A stretch of 64,000 nt of DNA from Phycisphaerales bacterium (lineage in GTDB: Bacteria > Planctomycetota > Phycisphaerae > UBA1845 > Fen-1342), in assembly GCA_016710275.1 (NCBI GenBank), contig JADJXS010000001.1:558001-622000 (forward strand), given 5' to 3'. Both the position numbers and the translations under genes were made by a program. Shown one piece after another: positions 47,031-54,111 of the stretch (its first letter is position 1; every line of letters starts with the position of its first letter). The notes below the pieces were generated by a model that was not told the DNA's origin, did not search any database, and saw only the letters and a program-made list of their open reading frames with translations.

Positions 47031-47124
47031 CTAGGGGCGGTCCGCTGCGGCGGGCCTGAGATGTCGGCGCGGACGCCGGCAGACCCTTTGAACCTGATCA
47101 GTTTCGAGCCGCGCGCCGCAGGCC
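47031..47124 (+). promoter_or_regulatory. TPP riboswitch (THI element), 3' part divergent
   Basis: The core matches the thiamin pyrophosphate aptamer. GGGGCGG opens P1/P2. CCTGAGA (47055-47061) is the J3/2 signature. TGTCGGCG-CGGA-CGCCGGCA forms P3. ACCCTTTGAACCTGATC (47083-47099) is the near-invariant J2/4-P4 segment. The 3' portion, normally TAATACC..GCGTAGGGA, reads TTTCGAGCC..GCGCGCCGCAGG, so the pyrophosphate helix is altered and binding may be weakened. The first gene downstream is the nuclease-like/MNT fusion, and thiC is third, 1.74 kb away. TPP riboswitches usually sit directly before thiC. Confidence 0.75.
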
Positions 47125-47245
47125 TGAGCCGGGCGGTGCAGGAGCGGTCGGCCGATGGGCCGATCCTTCGCGGCCGACTGCGTAGGGAAGGCGCCCTTCT
47201 TCGCGCATTCCACCCGCAGTGTGCCGGCGGCGAACCTGGTGATTC

Positions 47246-48430
47246 GTGGCGACTGCGACGAAATTCCGCTGCCCGCGCGACGCGCGGACCTCGCCCGAGG
47301 TAATGCTGGCGCGCTATCTGCGCGAACAGCGGATCCGTCACTGGTTCGGGGAGCAGTACGCCGACCGGTTTCCCCTGGCTCGTACGCGTCCGGACTTCCT
47401 TGTTGAGGCGGCCGGTGCGCACGCGCTATGCGAAGTGAGGGCGCTGCACTGCGTACGACCGCGGACGAGCGTCGTGATCGGGTTCGATCAGTATCGCGCC
47501 ATCCGAAGAGCGATCCACGAATCAGGCAGGCAGTTCCGCGACTACCGGGGCGAGCCGTGCGTGCTTGTGCTTCACAATATCGACGACTGGGAGTTCCGTA
47601 ATCGCCCCCTGTTCGTCTTCGGTGCGATGCTGGATGACGCGGGATTCCGCACGACCGCGTACTCCGCAGGTGCTCGCGGGGGCCGCGAGGCAGCGGCGCA
47701 GCACAATTTCCGAGTGAGATTCCCGGCGGGCGGCAGGAGGCTGCGGCCGACATCCCGGGAACCACGGAACACCACGTTCAGCGCGATCGCCGTGCTGGAG
47801 CAACACCGAGTTCCGAGCCCGGCGTTTCAAGCCGAGTTCAGCCGCCGCATTGCGAGCTTTGCGCGGCGGATAGGCCGGGCGCCGACCGTTGTCGAGCGCC
47901 TCGACATCCGCCTCGCGATGAACGGTACAGACGGACCACCGGCGGAGCTGCCGGCGCGGATGGGCGTCACGATCTACGAGAACCCGCTGGCGCGCACGCC
48001 GCTGGCGCGTGAGTTGTTTCGCGGCGGATGTGATTCGCGATATCAGTTCGACCTGGCATCGGGCGGTGTGACGCGCATCTTCCCGGAGGGGCATGGCAGC
48101 GATGCGCCAGCGGACATGGCCGAGCGGATTGAGGCGTATGGCCGGGAGGTCGGGCGGGTTTTCTCGCCGGAGCGGGTCATCCTCTTCGGCTCGCACGCGT
48201 ACGGCAAGCCCGGGCCAGGTTCGGACGTGGATCTGCTGGTGATCTTTGCGGGCAATGGCGACCAGACGGGGCGCTCACTCGACGTTCGGCGGCGGGTTCC
48301 CTGCGAGTTCGCAGTGGATGTCCTGACGCGCTCCGTCGAGCAAGTTCGGCGACGGCAGAGGCTCGGCGACACGTTTCTGCACGAAATTCTCACACGCGGA
48401 AAGGTGCTTTATGAAGCCCCTGGCGCGTGA
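47246..48430 (+). CDS. PD-(D/E)xK-like domain fused to MNT nucleotidyltransferase
   Basis: 394 residues. The N-terminal part (1-280) resembles a family of uncharacterised nuclease-like proteins: TRPDFLVEA...ALCEVRA gives a PD...ExR core (P49-D50, E63, R65 where Lys is usual), followed by EPCVLVLHN, FGAMLDDAGF and a diagnostic YENPLARTPLARELFRG. The C-terminal part (290-390) is a minimal nucleotidyltransferase with GSHAYG (315-320), SDVD (Asp 327 and 329) and a third Asp in FAVDVL (358), as in MNT antitoxins. It overlaps the HEPN gene by 20 bases. I chose the GTG at 47246, which has no strong ribosome site. The fused layout suggests an antitoxin or effector with an added DNA- or RNA-acting domain. 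Confidence 0.82.
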   Translation: MATATKFRCPRDARTSPEVMLARYLREQRIRHWFGEQYADRFPLARTRPDFLVEAAGAHALCEVRALHCVRPRTSVVIGFDQYRAIRRAIHESGRQFRDYRGEPCVLVLHNIDDWEFRNRPLFVFGAMLDDAGFRTTAYSAGARGGREAAAQHNFRVRFPAGGRRLRPTSREPRNTTFSAIAVLEQHRVPSPAFQAEFSRRIASFARRIGRAPTVVERLDIRLAMNGTDGPPAELPARMGVTIYENPLARTPLARELFRGGCDSRYQFDLASGGVTRIFPEGHGSDAPADMAERIEAYGREVGRVFSPERVILFGSHAYGKPGPGSDVDLLVIFAGNGDQTGRSLDVRRRVPCEFAVDVLTRSVEQVRRRQRLGDTFLHEILTRGKVLYEAPGA

Positions 48431-48869
48431 GTGGGTCGCCAAGGCCGAGGAGGACTTCGCCGTCGCCCGGCGGGAGAGCCGCGCACGGGCCGTTCCGGCG
48501 TACGGCGCAGCCTGTTTTCATGCGCAGCAATGTGCGGAGAAGTACTTCAAGGCGCTGCTTTGCGAACACGACCAGCCGGTCGAGCGGACTCATGATCTGT
48601 CGCGGCTGCTGGTTCTCGTTGAGCCGTTGGAGCCGACGCTCGCGGTGCTGGCTCCCGCGGCAACGCTGCTGACCGATTATGCCGTTCGCTTTCGCTATCC
48701 CGGCGCCACCGCGACGCGCCGTATGGCGGAGACGGCGCTCAACCACTGCAAGCTCATTCGCGACGCGATCCGCCGCGCATTGATCGTCGGGCGCGCAGCG
48801 CCGAAGGCCGCGCGGCCCCGTACGAGTCGAGGACGCCCCACCGCTTCCAGAAAGAGGCGCACGAAATGA
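48411..48869 (+). CDS. HEPN-domain protein (MNT partner)
   Basis: A 152-residue helical protein of the PF05168-like HEPN class: AREWVAKAEEDFAVAR, ACFHAQQCAEKYFKALL and ERTHDLSRLL are its three conserved helices, with a YAVRFRYPG turn after them. In HEPN/MNT pairs HEPN is the RNase toxin or its regulatory relative, and MNT adenylylates it. I see no clean Rx4-6H catalytic motif, only R59-T-H61, so RNase activity is uncertain. The C-terminal 30 residues are basic. GGAAAGG lies seven bases before the ATG. The stop shares ATGA with the thiC start. Confidence 0.85.
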   Translation: MKPLAREWVAKAEEDFAVARRESRARAVPAYGAACFHAQQCAEKYFKALLCEHDQPVERTHDLSRLLVLVEPLEPTLAVLAPAATLLTDYAVRFRYPGATATRRMAETALNHCKLIRDAIRRALIVGRAAPKAARPRTSRGRPTASRKRRTK

Positions 48870-50752
48870 CCCAGCTCGAATCCGCCCGCAAGGGCCTCAT
48901 CACCCCCGAGATGATCCGCGTCGCCGTGCGCGAGAACACCACGCCGGAGTTCATCCGCGACGGCGTCGCGCGCGGAGCGATCGTCATTCCCGCCAACGTC
49001 CGACACCTGGCCGGCAGCGGCGGTCGCACGCCAGCGGCCCGCACGAACGGCCCGGTCGATTCGTGCAAGGGCGGGTCGGCAGCCGGTCCAGCACCTGCCG
49101 CCGGCATCGGAACCGGCGCTGACGCATGCAACGGAACCGGCGCTGGTGCCGGCCGTGGAGCAGACGGCCGCGGAGCAGGCGGCCGTGGCGGTCCGGATCC
49201 CGGCAACTGCTCAACCGCGCCGGCGGGTTCGCACGAGTCGGGCCAATCGCATCGCGCGCATGATGTCGCGGCGGTCGGCCATCCGGGCGCTGCGCCCGAT
49301 GCGCGCTACTGGGTGAATCAGACCGTGCCGCAGCGCCGCGCGTGGCTGATGGATGCGGGGCACTGCCGCGGCGAGAGCGCCCCCAAGCGCCTCGACCCCA
49401 CCGGCATCGGCCGCAGCATCACGACGAAGATCAACGCCAACCAGGGCGCTTCGCCGGTCAGCAGCAGCACCGACGAGGAGTTGGAGAAGCTCCGCCACGC
49501 GGTTCTCTACGGTGCGGACACGGTGATGGACCTTTCGACCGGCGGGCGGCTCGATGAGTGCCGGCAGGCGATCATCGACAACAGCGTCGTGCCGGTCGGC
49601 ACGGTTCCGATCTACAGCATGATCATCGGGAAGCGCATCGAGGACCTGGATTACGACACGATCCTGCGCGTGGTCGAGCACCAGGCGCAGCAGGGAGTGG
49701 ACTACTTCACGATTCACGCCGGTGTGTTGAAGGAGCATTTGCCGCTGATCCGCAATCGCATCACGGGGCTGGTCAGCCGCGGCGGGTCGCTGCTGGCCAA
49801 GTGGATGATTCACCACAACCGGCAAAACCCGATGTACGAGCTGTTCGATGAGATCAGCGCGATCATGCGGCAGTACGACGTGACCTATTCGCTGGGCGAC
49901 GGCGTGCGGCCCGGCTGCCTGGCTGACGCCAGTGATCCGGCGCAACTGGCGGAGCTGCACGTGCTGGGCGAGCTGGTGCAGCGGGCGCGCGAGGCGGGGG
50001 TGCAGGTGATGGTCGAGGGGCCGGGGCACGTGCCGCTCAACGAAATCGCCTGGAACATGGAGCATCAGCGGACGGTCTGCGACGATGCGCCGTTCTATGT
50101 ACTGGGGCCGCTGGTGACGGATGTGTTTCCGGGCTACGACCACATCACGTCGGCGATTGGTGCGACGGAGGCGGCGCGGGCGGGCGCGGCGATGCTGTGC
50201 TATGTCACGCCCAAGGAGCACGTCGGGCTGCCGAAGGCGGATGACGTGAAGGCCGGCTGCATCGCCTACAAGATTGCAGCACACGCGGGGGACATCGCCC
50301 GCGGCGTGCGCAGCGCGCGGCGCTGGGACGATGACCTGAGCAAGGCGCGTGCGGCACTGAACTGGCCGCTGCACTTTGAGCTGGCGTTTGACGGGGAGAC
50401 GGCCCGGGCGCTGCACGACGAGGACCTGGAGGTTGACACGGATTTCTGCGCGATGTGCGGGCACGACTGGTGCAGCATGCGCATCAGCAAGGAGATCACG
50501 GAGTGGGCCAGCGGCAAGGCGCAGGGGTTTGTGCCGTTGAAGGTGGCGAGCCGCTCGCCGGGGGTCAGCGAGGAGGGCCGCCGGCTGCTGGAGCAGCGCG
50601 CCGCGGCGGCGGGGCTGGATGCGGCGAACCTGACGCCGGAGCAGATTGCGTTTCTGGCGCATCATGGGAAGAAGCACGATTGCCACAGCGACAACGTGGC
50701 CGACGCGGCGGAGGCGCAGCGCGTACAACGGGCCTACGTTGAGCGCGGTTAG
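48866..50752 (+). CDS. thiC: Phosphomethylpyrimidine synthase ThiC with low-complexity insertion
   Basis: A 628-residue radical-SAM enzyme that turns aminoimidazole ribotide into the HMP-phosphate pyrimidine of thiamin. The N-terminus (TQLESARKGLITPEMIRVA, IPANVRH) and the rest from LDPTGIGRSITTKINANQG onward are normal. The [4Fe-4S] ligands are in CAMCGHDWC (about 528-536). Between residues about 48 and 174 lie about 125 residues rich in Gly, Ala, Arg and Pro that ordinary ThiC lacks, placed just before the first conserved barrel segment. It starts within the HEPN stop (ATGA), so translation is probably coupled. It is the third gene behind the TPP leader. Confidence 0.93.
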   Translation: MTQLESARKGLITPEMIRVAVRENTTPEFIRDGVARGAIVIPANVRHLAGSGGRTPAARTNGPVDSCKGGSAAGPAPAAGIGTGADACNGTGAGAGRGADGRGAGGRGGPDPGNCSTAPAGSHESGQSHRAHDVAAVGHPGAAPDARYWVNQTVPQRRAWLMDAGHCRGESAPKRLDPTGIGRSITTKINANQGASPVSSSTDEELEKLRHAVLYGADTVMDLSTGGRLDECRQAIIDNSVVPVGTVPIYSMIIGKRIEDLDYDTILRVVEHQAQQGVDYFTIHAGVLKEHLPLIRNRITGLVSRGGSLLAKWMIHHNRQNPMYELFDEISAIMRQYDVTYSLGDGVRPGCLADASDPAQLAELHVLGELVQRAREAGVQVMVEGPGHVPLNEIAWNMEHQRTVCDDAPFYVLGPLVTDVFPGYDHITSAIGATEAARAGAAMLCYVTPKEHVGLPKADDVKAGCIAYKIAAHAGDIARGVRSARRWDDDLSKARAALNWPLHFELAFDGETARALHDEDLEVDTDFCAMCGHDWCSMRISKEITEWASGKAQGFVPLKVASRSPGVSEEGRRLLEQRAAAAGLDAANLTPEQIAFLAHHGKKHDCHSDNVADAAEAQRVQRAYVERG

Positions 50753-50799
50753 CCGAGAACCATCGGCCGGGTGAGCTTCGCTGCACGAAAGTTCCATGA

Positions 50800-51354
50800 A
50801 TGATGCTCGACACGCCGCGGCTGGTGCTGCGCGACTTCACCCCGGACGACGCGGCGGCGCTCCACGCGATTGAGTCCGATCCGGCCGTCACGCGCTACAT
50901 GTCCTTTGATCCGCAATCGCCGGAGCAGACGCAGGCCTACATCGCCGGTGCCGTCGGGCAACAGATCGAAGATCCGCGGCTGGTGTACGACCTGGCCATT
51001 GTTCCGCGCGGCGCGTCGGCGCTGGTCGGGCGCTGCGGACTGGGCATTCACCGGCCGGAGCACTTCGAAGGCGAACTCTGGTATTTGCTCGCGCCGCACA
51101 GCCAGCGGCAGGGGATCGCGAGCGAGGCGGTACGGGCCATGCTGGACTTCGCCTTCGGCCCGCTGGGTCTGCACCGCGTGTTCGCGGACTGCGATCCGCG
51201 AAACGCCGCCTCGTGCCGGTTGATCGAGCGGCTGGGCTTTCGACTCGAGGGGCGGCTGCGCGAGAACTACCGGCTGCGGGGCGAGTGGTGCGACACGCAC
51301 CTGTACGCGATGCTGTCGCACGAGTGGCCGCCGGGCGCGCCGGCTCCCGGGTGA
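50800..51354 (+). CDS. GNAT acetyltransferase, RimJ/RimL-like
   Basis: A 184-residue N-acetyltransferase with the Acetyltransf_3 pattern: TPRLVLRDFTPDDAAAL at the N-terminus, acetyl-CoA loop SQRQGIASEAVRAML (Q/RxxGxA type), and CDPRNAASCRLIERLGFRLEGRLREN. Such enzymes acetylate protein N-termini or small molecules; the substrate is unknown. Two ATGs at 50800 and 50803 are possible and neither has a clear ribosome site. It lies 47 bp after thiC and may belong to the same transcript. Confidence 0.88.
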   Translation: MMLDTPRLVLRDFTPDDAAALHAIESDPAVTRYMSFDPQSPEQTQAYIAGAVGQQIEDPRLVYDLAIVPRGASALVGRCGLGIHRPEHFEGELWYLLAPHSQRQGIASEAVRAMLDFAFGPLGLHRVFADCDPRNAASCRLIERLGFRLEGRLRENYRLRGEWCDTHLYAMLSHEWPPGAPAPG

Positions 51355-51450
51355 GCAGCGGCGTTTGGGGTGCGGGGAGCGCTTCTTCGAGCCTGGCGAG
51401 GCGGAGAGATTCCTCTGCCCCTTCGGGGCAGGCGCGCAGCGCGTCGGGTT

Positions 51451-51528
51451 CCACGGGTTTCGCTTCGCCCGGCTATCGCCGGGCTTCGCTCCACCCGTGG
51501 CTACATTCCCGCACCCCTGCCGGGGTGC
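51451..51528 (+). repeat. Composite hairpin element
   Basis: An outer stem CCACGGGT/ACCCGTGG (51451-51458 and 51493-51500) encloses GCCCGGC-TATC-GCCGGGC (51467-51484). A second hairpin, GCACCCC-TGCC-GGGGTGC, follows at 51511-51528. The style matches the dispersed modular hairpins elsewhere in the window, but the sequence is different, so it may be another member or a second family. Confidence 0.7.
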
Positions 51529-51547
51529 AAATGCGGGCTACAGCAAG

Positions 51548-51946
51548 CTCAAGGGCAGTAGCACGCTCTCCGTTGGTCTGTGAGCAGTACGCGACGAAGG
51601 CGGATTGGCGAGTCAGTGCACGGCTCAAGAGCAGGAGCACACTCTCCGCTGGTCTGTGAGCAGTACGCGACGAAGGCGGATTGGCGAGTCAGAGCGCTGC
51701 TCAAGGGCAGGAGCACGCTCTCCGTTGGCGTGTGAGCAGCACGCGGCGAAGGCGGATTGGCGAGTCAGAGCGCTGCTCAAGGGCAGGAGCACGCTCTCCG
51801 TTGGCGTGTGAGCAGCACGCGGCGAAGGCGGATTGGCGAGTCAGTGCACTGCTCAAGGGCAGGGGCACGCTCTCCGCTGGTCTGTGAGCAGCGCGCGGCG
51901 AAGGCGGATTGGCGAGTCAGAGCACTGCTCAAGAGCAGTTGCACAC
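51548..51946. repeat. 76-bp tandem repeat, about 5.25 copies
   Basis: The block GGCGGATTGGCGAGTCAG recurs at 51599, 51675, 51751, 51827 and 51903, always 76 bp apart, with a partial unit before the first. Units are 85-100% alike. There are no variable spacers, so this is not a CRISPR array. Each unit encodes short overlapping frames but none has coding character. Confidence 0.92.
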
Positions 51947-52155
51947 GATTGCCGGCTATTGAACTACCGGTCCCTGGTCTGCCGGTTATTGATCAGCTGG
52001 TCTCTGGTCTGCGGGTCGTTTGTCTGCCGGTCATTGATCAACCGGTCTTTGGTCTGCCGGTTCTTGAACTACCGGTCATTGGTCTGCCGGTTCTTGGACT
52101 GCCGATTCTTGATCTGCCGGTCCTTGGTCTGCCGGCTATTGATCTGCGGTTATTG
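51946..52155. repeat. 15-bp tandem repeat, 14 units
   Basis: Degenerate units of the type GGTCTGCCGGTTCTT in exact 15-bp register from 51946 to 52155, adjoining the 76-bp array. The last unit overlaps the stop codon of the fibre-like gene on the minus strand. In one plus frame it reads as GLPVL/DLPVI pentapeptides, but no start signal precedes it. Confidence 0.88.
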
Positions 52156-53991
52156 GCCCGCCGGTTGTTCCCGGCGCGGCGGACCGCTGCGCATCAGCCG
52201 TTCCCCGTCGGGCCGGCCGTACAACTCCGGGTTCAGGTAGCGGCCGCGCTCCGACTGCGGCTTGGCGCGCACCACGTCAAAGCGGGCCGCGACGGCCGCG
52301 GGGTCGATCCGCCGGCCGGTCACCTGCCACGACACGCGTGCGCCGGGTGCTCCGCCCGCGATCGTGAAGCGCCCCTGCTTGATCTCGTTCGCGACGTGCA
52401 GTCCCGGCATGGCCGCTCCGAGGGCCGTCAACTGGTAGCGGAAGTCGCCGTTGAGCGCCTCGAACCACTCCGGCAGCTCCACCACCACCCGGCCGTCGCC
52501 GTCGAGCGTCGCAACGCCGTCGTAGAGATTGCGGTAGTCGTCGCTCTCGACGCAGCCGTGCACGAGATACTCCTGTGCGGGGTTGGCGGGATTGTCGATG
52601 ATGAACTGCTTGGTGTTGGCGGCCATCGTTCCGGCGACGCCGACGTTGCCCTCGAAGAATCCCGCCCAACCCTGGCCGTCGGTGCGGCCCAGCACGCCGA
52701 CGGCCGCGCCGCCGACGCCGGTCGTGTAGCCGAAGACGCCGATGCCGTTGCTTCCGGTGGTGATGCCCGCCACGCCGGGGATGTAATCGTTGGAGCCGTC
52801 CGCCCCGGTCTCACCGATGATGCCGGGGCCGGGGCCGATGGTCGTGGCGCTCAGGGCCGCGTTGGCGTTGGTCGGGGAGGCGATGTTGAAGACGCCGGCC
52901 GGTCCGAGGCCGGTTGTCGCGGCGTGGACGACGGTTTCGGCGGTGTTGTTGATGACGTGCAGTTTGGCGTTCGGCGCGTTGGTGCCGATGCCGACGCGGC
53001 CGAAATCGGTGATGGTGAGCTTTTCATTGCCGCTGGTCTCGGTCGCGATGTGAAAGCTGCTTTCCTCGTGGCGCAGCACCCAGTCGTTAAAAGTCAGGCC
53101 GTTGCGGAAGTGCAGCATCGGCACGACTCCCGGATTCGCTCCGGAGCCCCACAGCCCCAGCGCGCCGCCGTTGCCCTGCACGTGCAGGAGATTCTGCGGG
53201 TTCGTGGTGCCGATGCCGACGTTACCGGCGTCGGAGATGGTCAGCCGGTCGGTCAGCCCCAGCCGCACGCGCCAGTCGCCGTTGGCGCCGTTGAGATAGG
53301 TCAGCGCTGTGCGGGTGTTGGTGCTGTATCCGTAGTAGGGCCGCGCGTCGCTGCTGGTGGCGCGGACATACATGCCGCCGAAGTTCGAACCGGTGGCCGG
53401 GATCTGCAAGCCGAAGTATTCGGTCGCGTCGATCGGGTTGGAGCGGTTGATGCCGACGAAGCCGTTGTTGGCATTGGCGATGCCGGAACCGACCTGCTCC
53501 CACAGGCTGGCCGCGTTGAGCGCGTACAGCGCCAGCGGCGTGGCGGTGATGAGCTGGCGCGGCGTGAGCTGGTGATAGGCGCCGACCGCGTCGCCGGGGC
53601 GCACCTGAATATCCAGCCAGCGGGCGTGGCCGTTCCAGGGCGACGCACCGAAGTCCAGGTGCGCCTTGAAGACGCCGTTGACGACGGGGTGGTCGTGCAG
53701 ATCGACGCCGGCGGACACCTGCGATCCGCCCACGTCCGAATCAAAGAGCCGGAATCGCAGGTCGGTCGATCCGTGCACCAGGTCGCCGTCGAGGCGCAAC
53801 AGCCCCTGATAGGAAAAGCCGGTGCCGACGGATACCTGCGCCGTCGCGGGCGCAGCGCTGAAGCAAAACAGCGCGGAGAACGCGAGGCACACGGCGGCAC
53901 AGCGCGCCGCACTGCGGACGATCGGACGATCCGCCGCGATTCTCATAAACCGTGTCGCGCCGTTGCGCAGCGCGCTGACGATGCCGGCCAT
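52150..53991 (-). CDS. Exported fibre- or tail-like repeat protein
   Basis: A 613-residue exported protein. The signal peptide ends near ATAQ. The first conserved part is FSYQGLLRLDG...RFRLFD, an N-terminal domain I have seen in secreted planctomycete proteins. The middle consists of beta-strand repeats with GNVGIGTTNPQNLLHV and GRVGIGTNAPNAKLHV motifs, as in phage tail-fibre and adhesin shafts that trimerise. The C-terminal part (about 480-600) is a separate beta domain, and the last 50 residues are polar. It is preceded by trpE in the same direction. The 15-bp minisatellite reaches into its stop codon. Confidence 0.8.
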   Translation of the reverse strand: MAGIVSALRNGATRFMRIAADRPIVRSAARCAAVCLAFSALFCFSAAPATAQVSVGTGFSYQGLLRLDGDLVHGSTDLRFRLFDSDVGGSQVSAGVDLHDHPVVNGVFKAHLDFGASPWNGHARWLDIQVRPGDAVGAYHQLTPRQLITATPLALYALNAASLWEQVGSGIANANNGFVGINRSNPIDATEYFGLQIPATGSNFGGMYVRATSSDARPYYGYSTNTRTALTYLNGANGDWRVRLGLTDRLTISDAGNVGIGTTNPQNLLHVQGNGGALGLWGSGANPGVVPMLHFRNGLTFNDWVLRHEESSFHIATETSGNEKLTITDFGRVGIGTNAPNAKLHVINNTAETVVHAATTGLGPAGVFNIASPTNANAALSATTIGPGPGIIGETGADGSNDYIPGVAGITTGSNGIGVFGYTTGVGGAAVGVLGRTDGQGWAGFFEGNVGVAGTMAANTKQFIIDNPANPAQEYLVHGCVESDDYRNLYDGVATLDGDGRVVVELPEWFEALNGDFRYQLTALGAAMPGLHVANEIKQGRFTIAGGAPGARVSWQVTGRRIDPAAVAARFDVVRAKPQSERGRYLNPELYGRPDGERLMRSGPPRREQPAGQ

Positions 53992-54111
53992 GATCCATCC
54001 CCGCCTCGGGCGTTCCGTCGCGCCTGTGCCGATTCACGGCAACCGCCGCCGAAATCGCACAACACAGCGCAGAAAGCCGCTGTTCACGATAGGCGCGGCG
54101 GAGGGACGAAA

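Noticed and set aside
46719..47303. A 194-residue plus-strand gene across the TPP leader
   Set aside because: It runs through the riboswitch core and has no domain; the RNA motif is the better explanation.
51548..51946. CRISPR array
   Set aside because: The 76-bp units are contiguous and lack unique spacers, and no cas gene is present.
51961..52155. Pentapeptide-repeat protein encoded by the 15-bp array
   Set aside because: One frame reads GLPVL-like pentapeptides, but there is no start signal, and the frame continues into antisense of a real gene.
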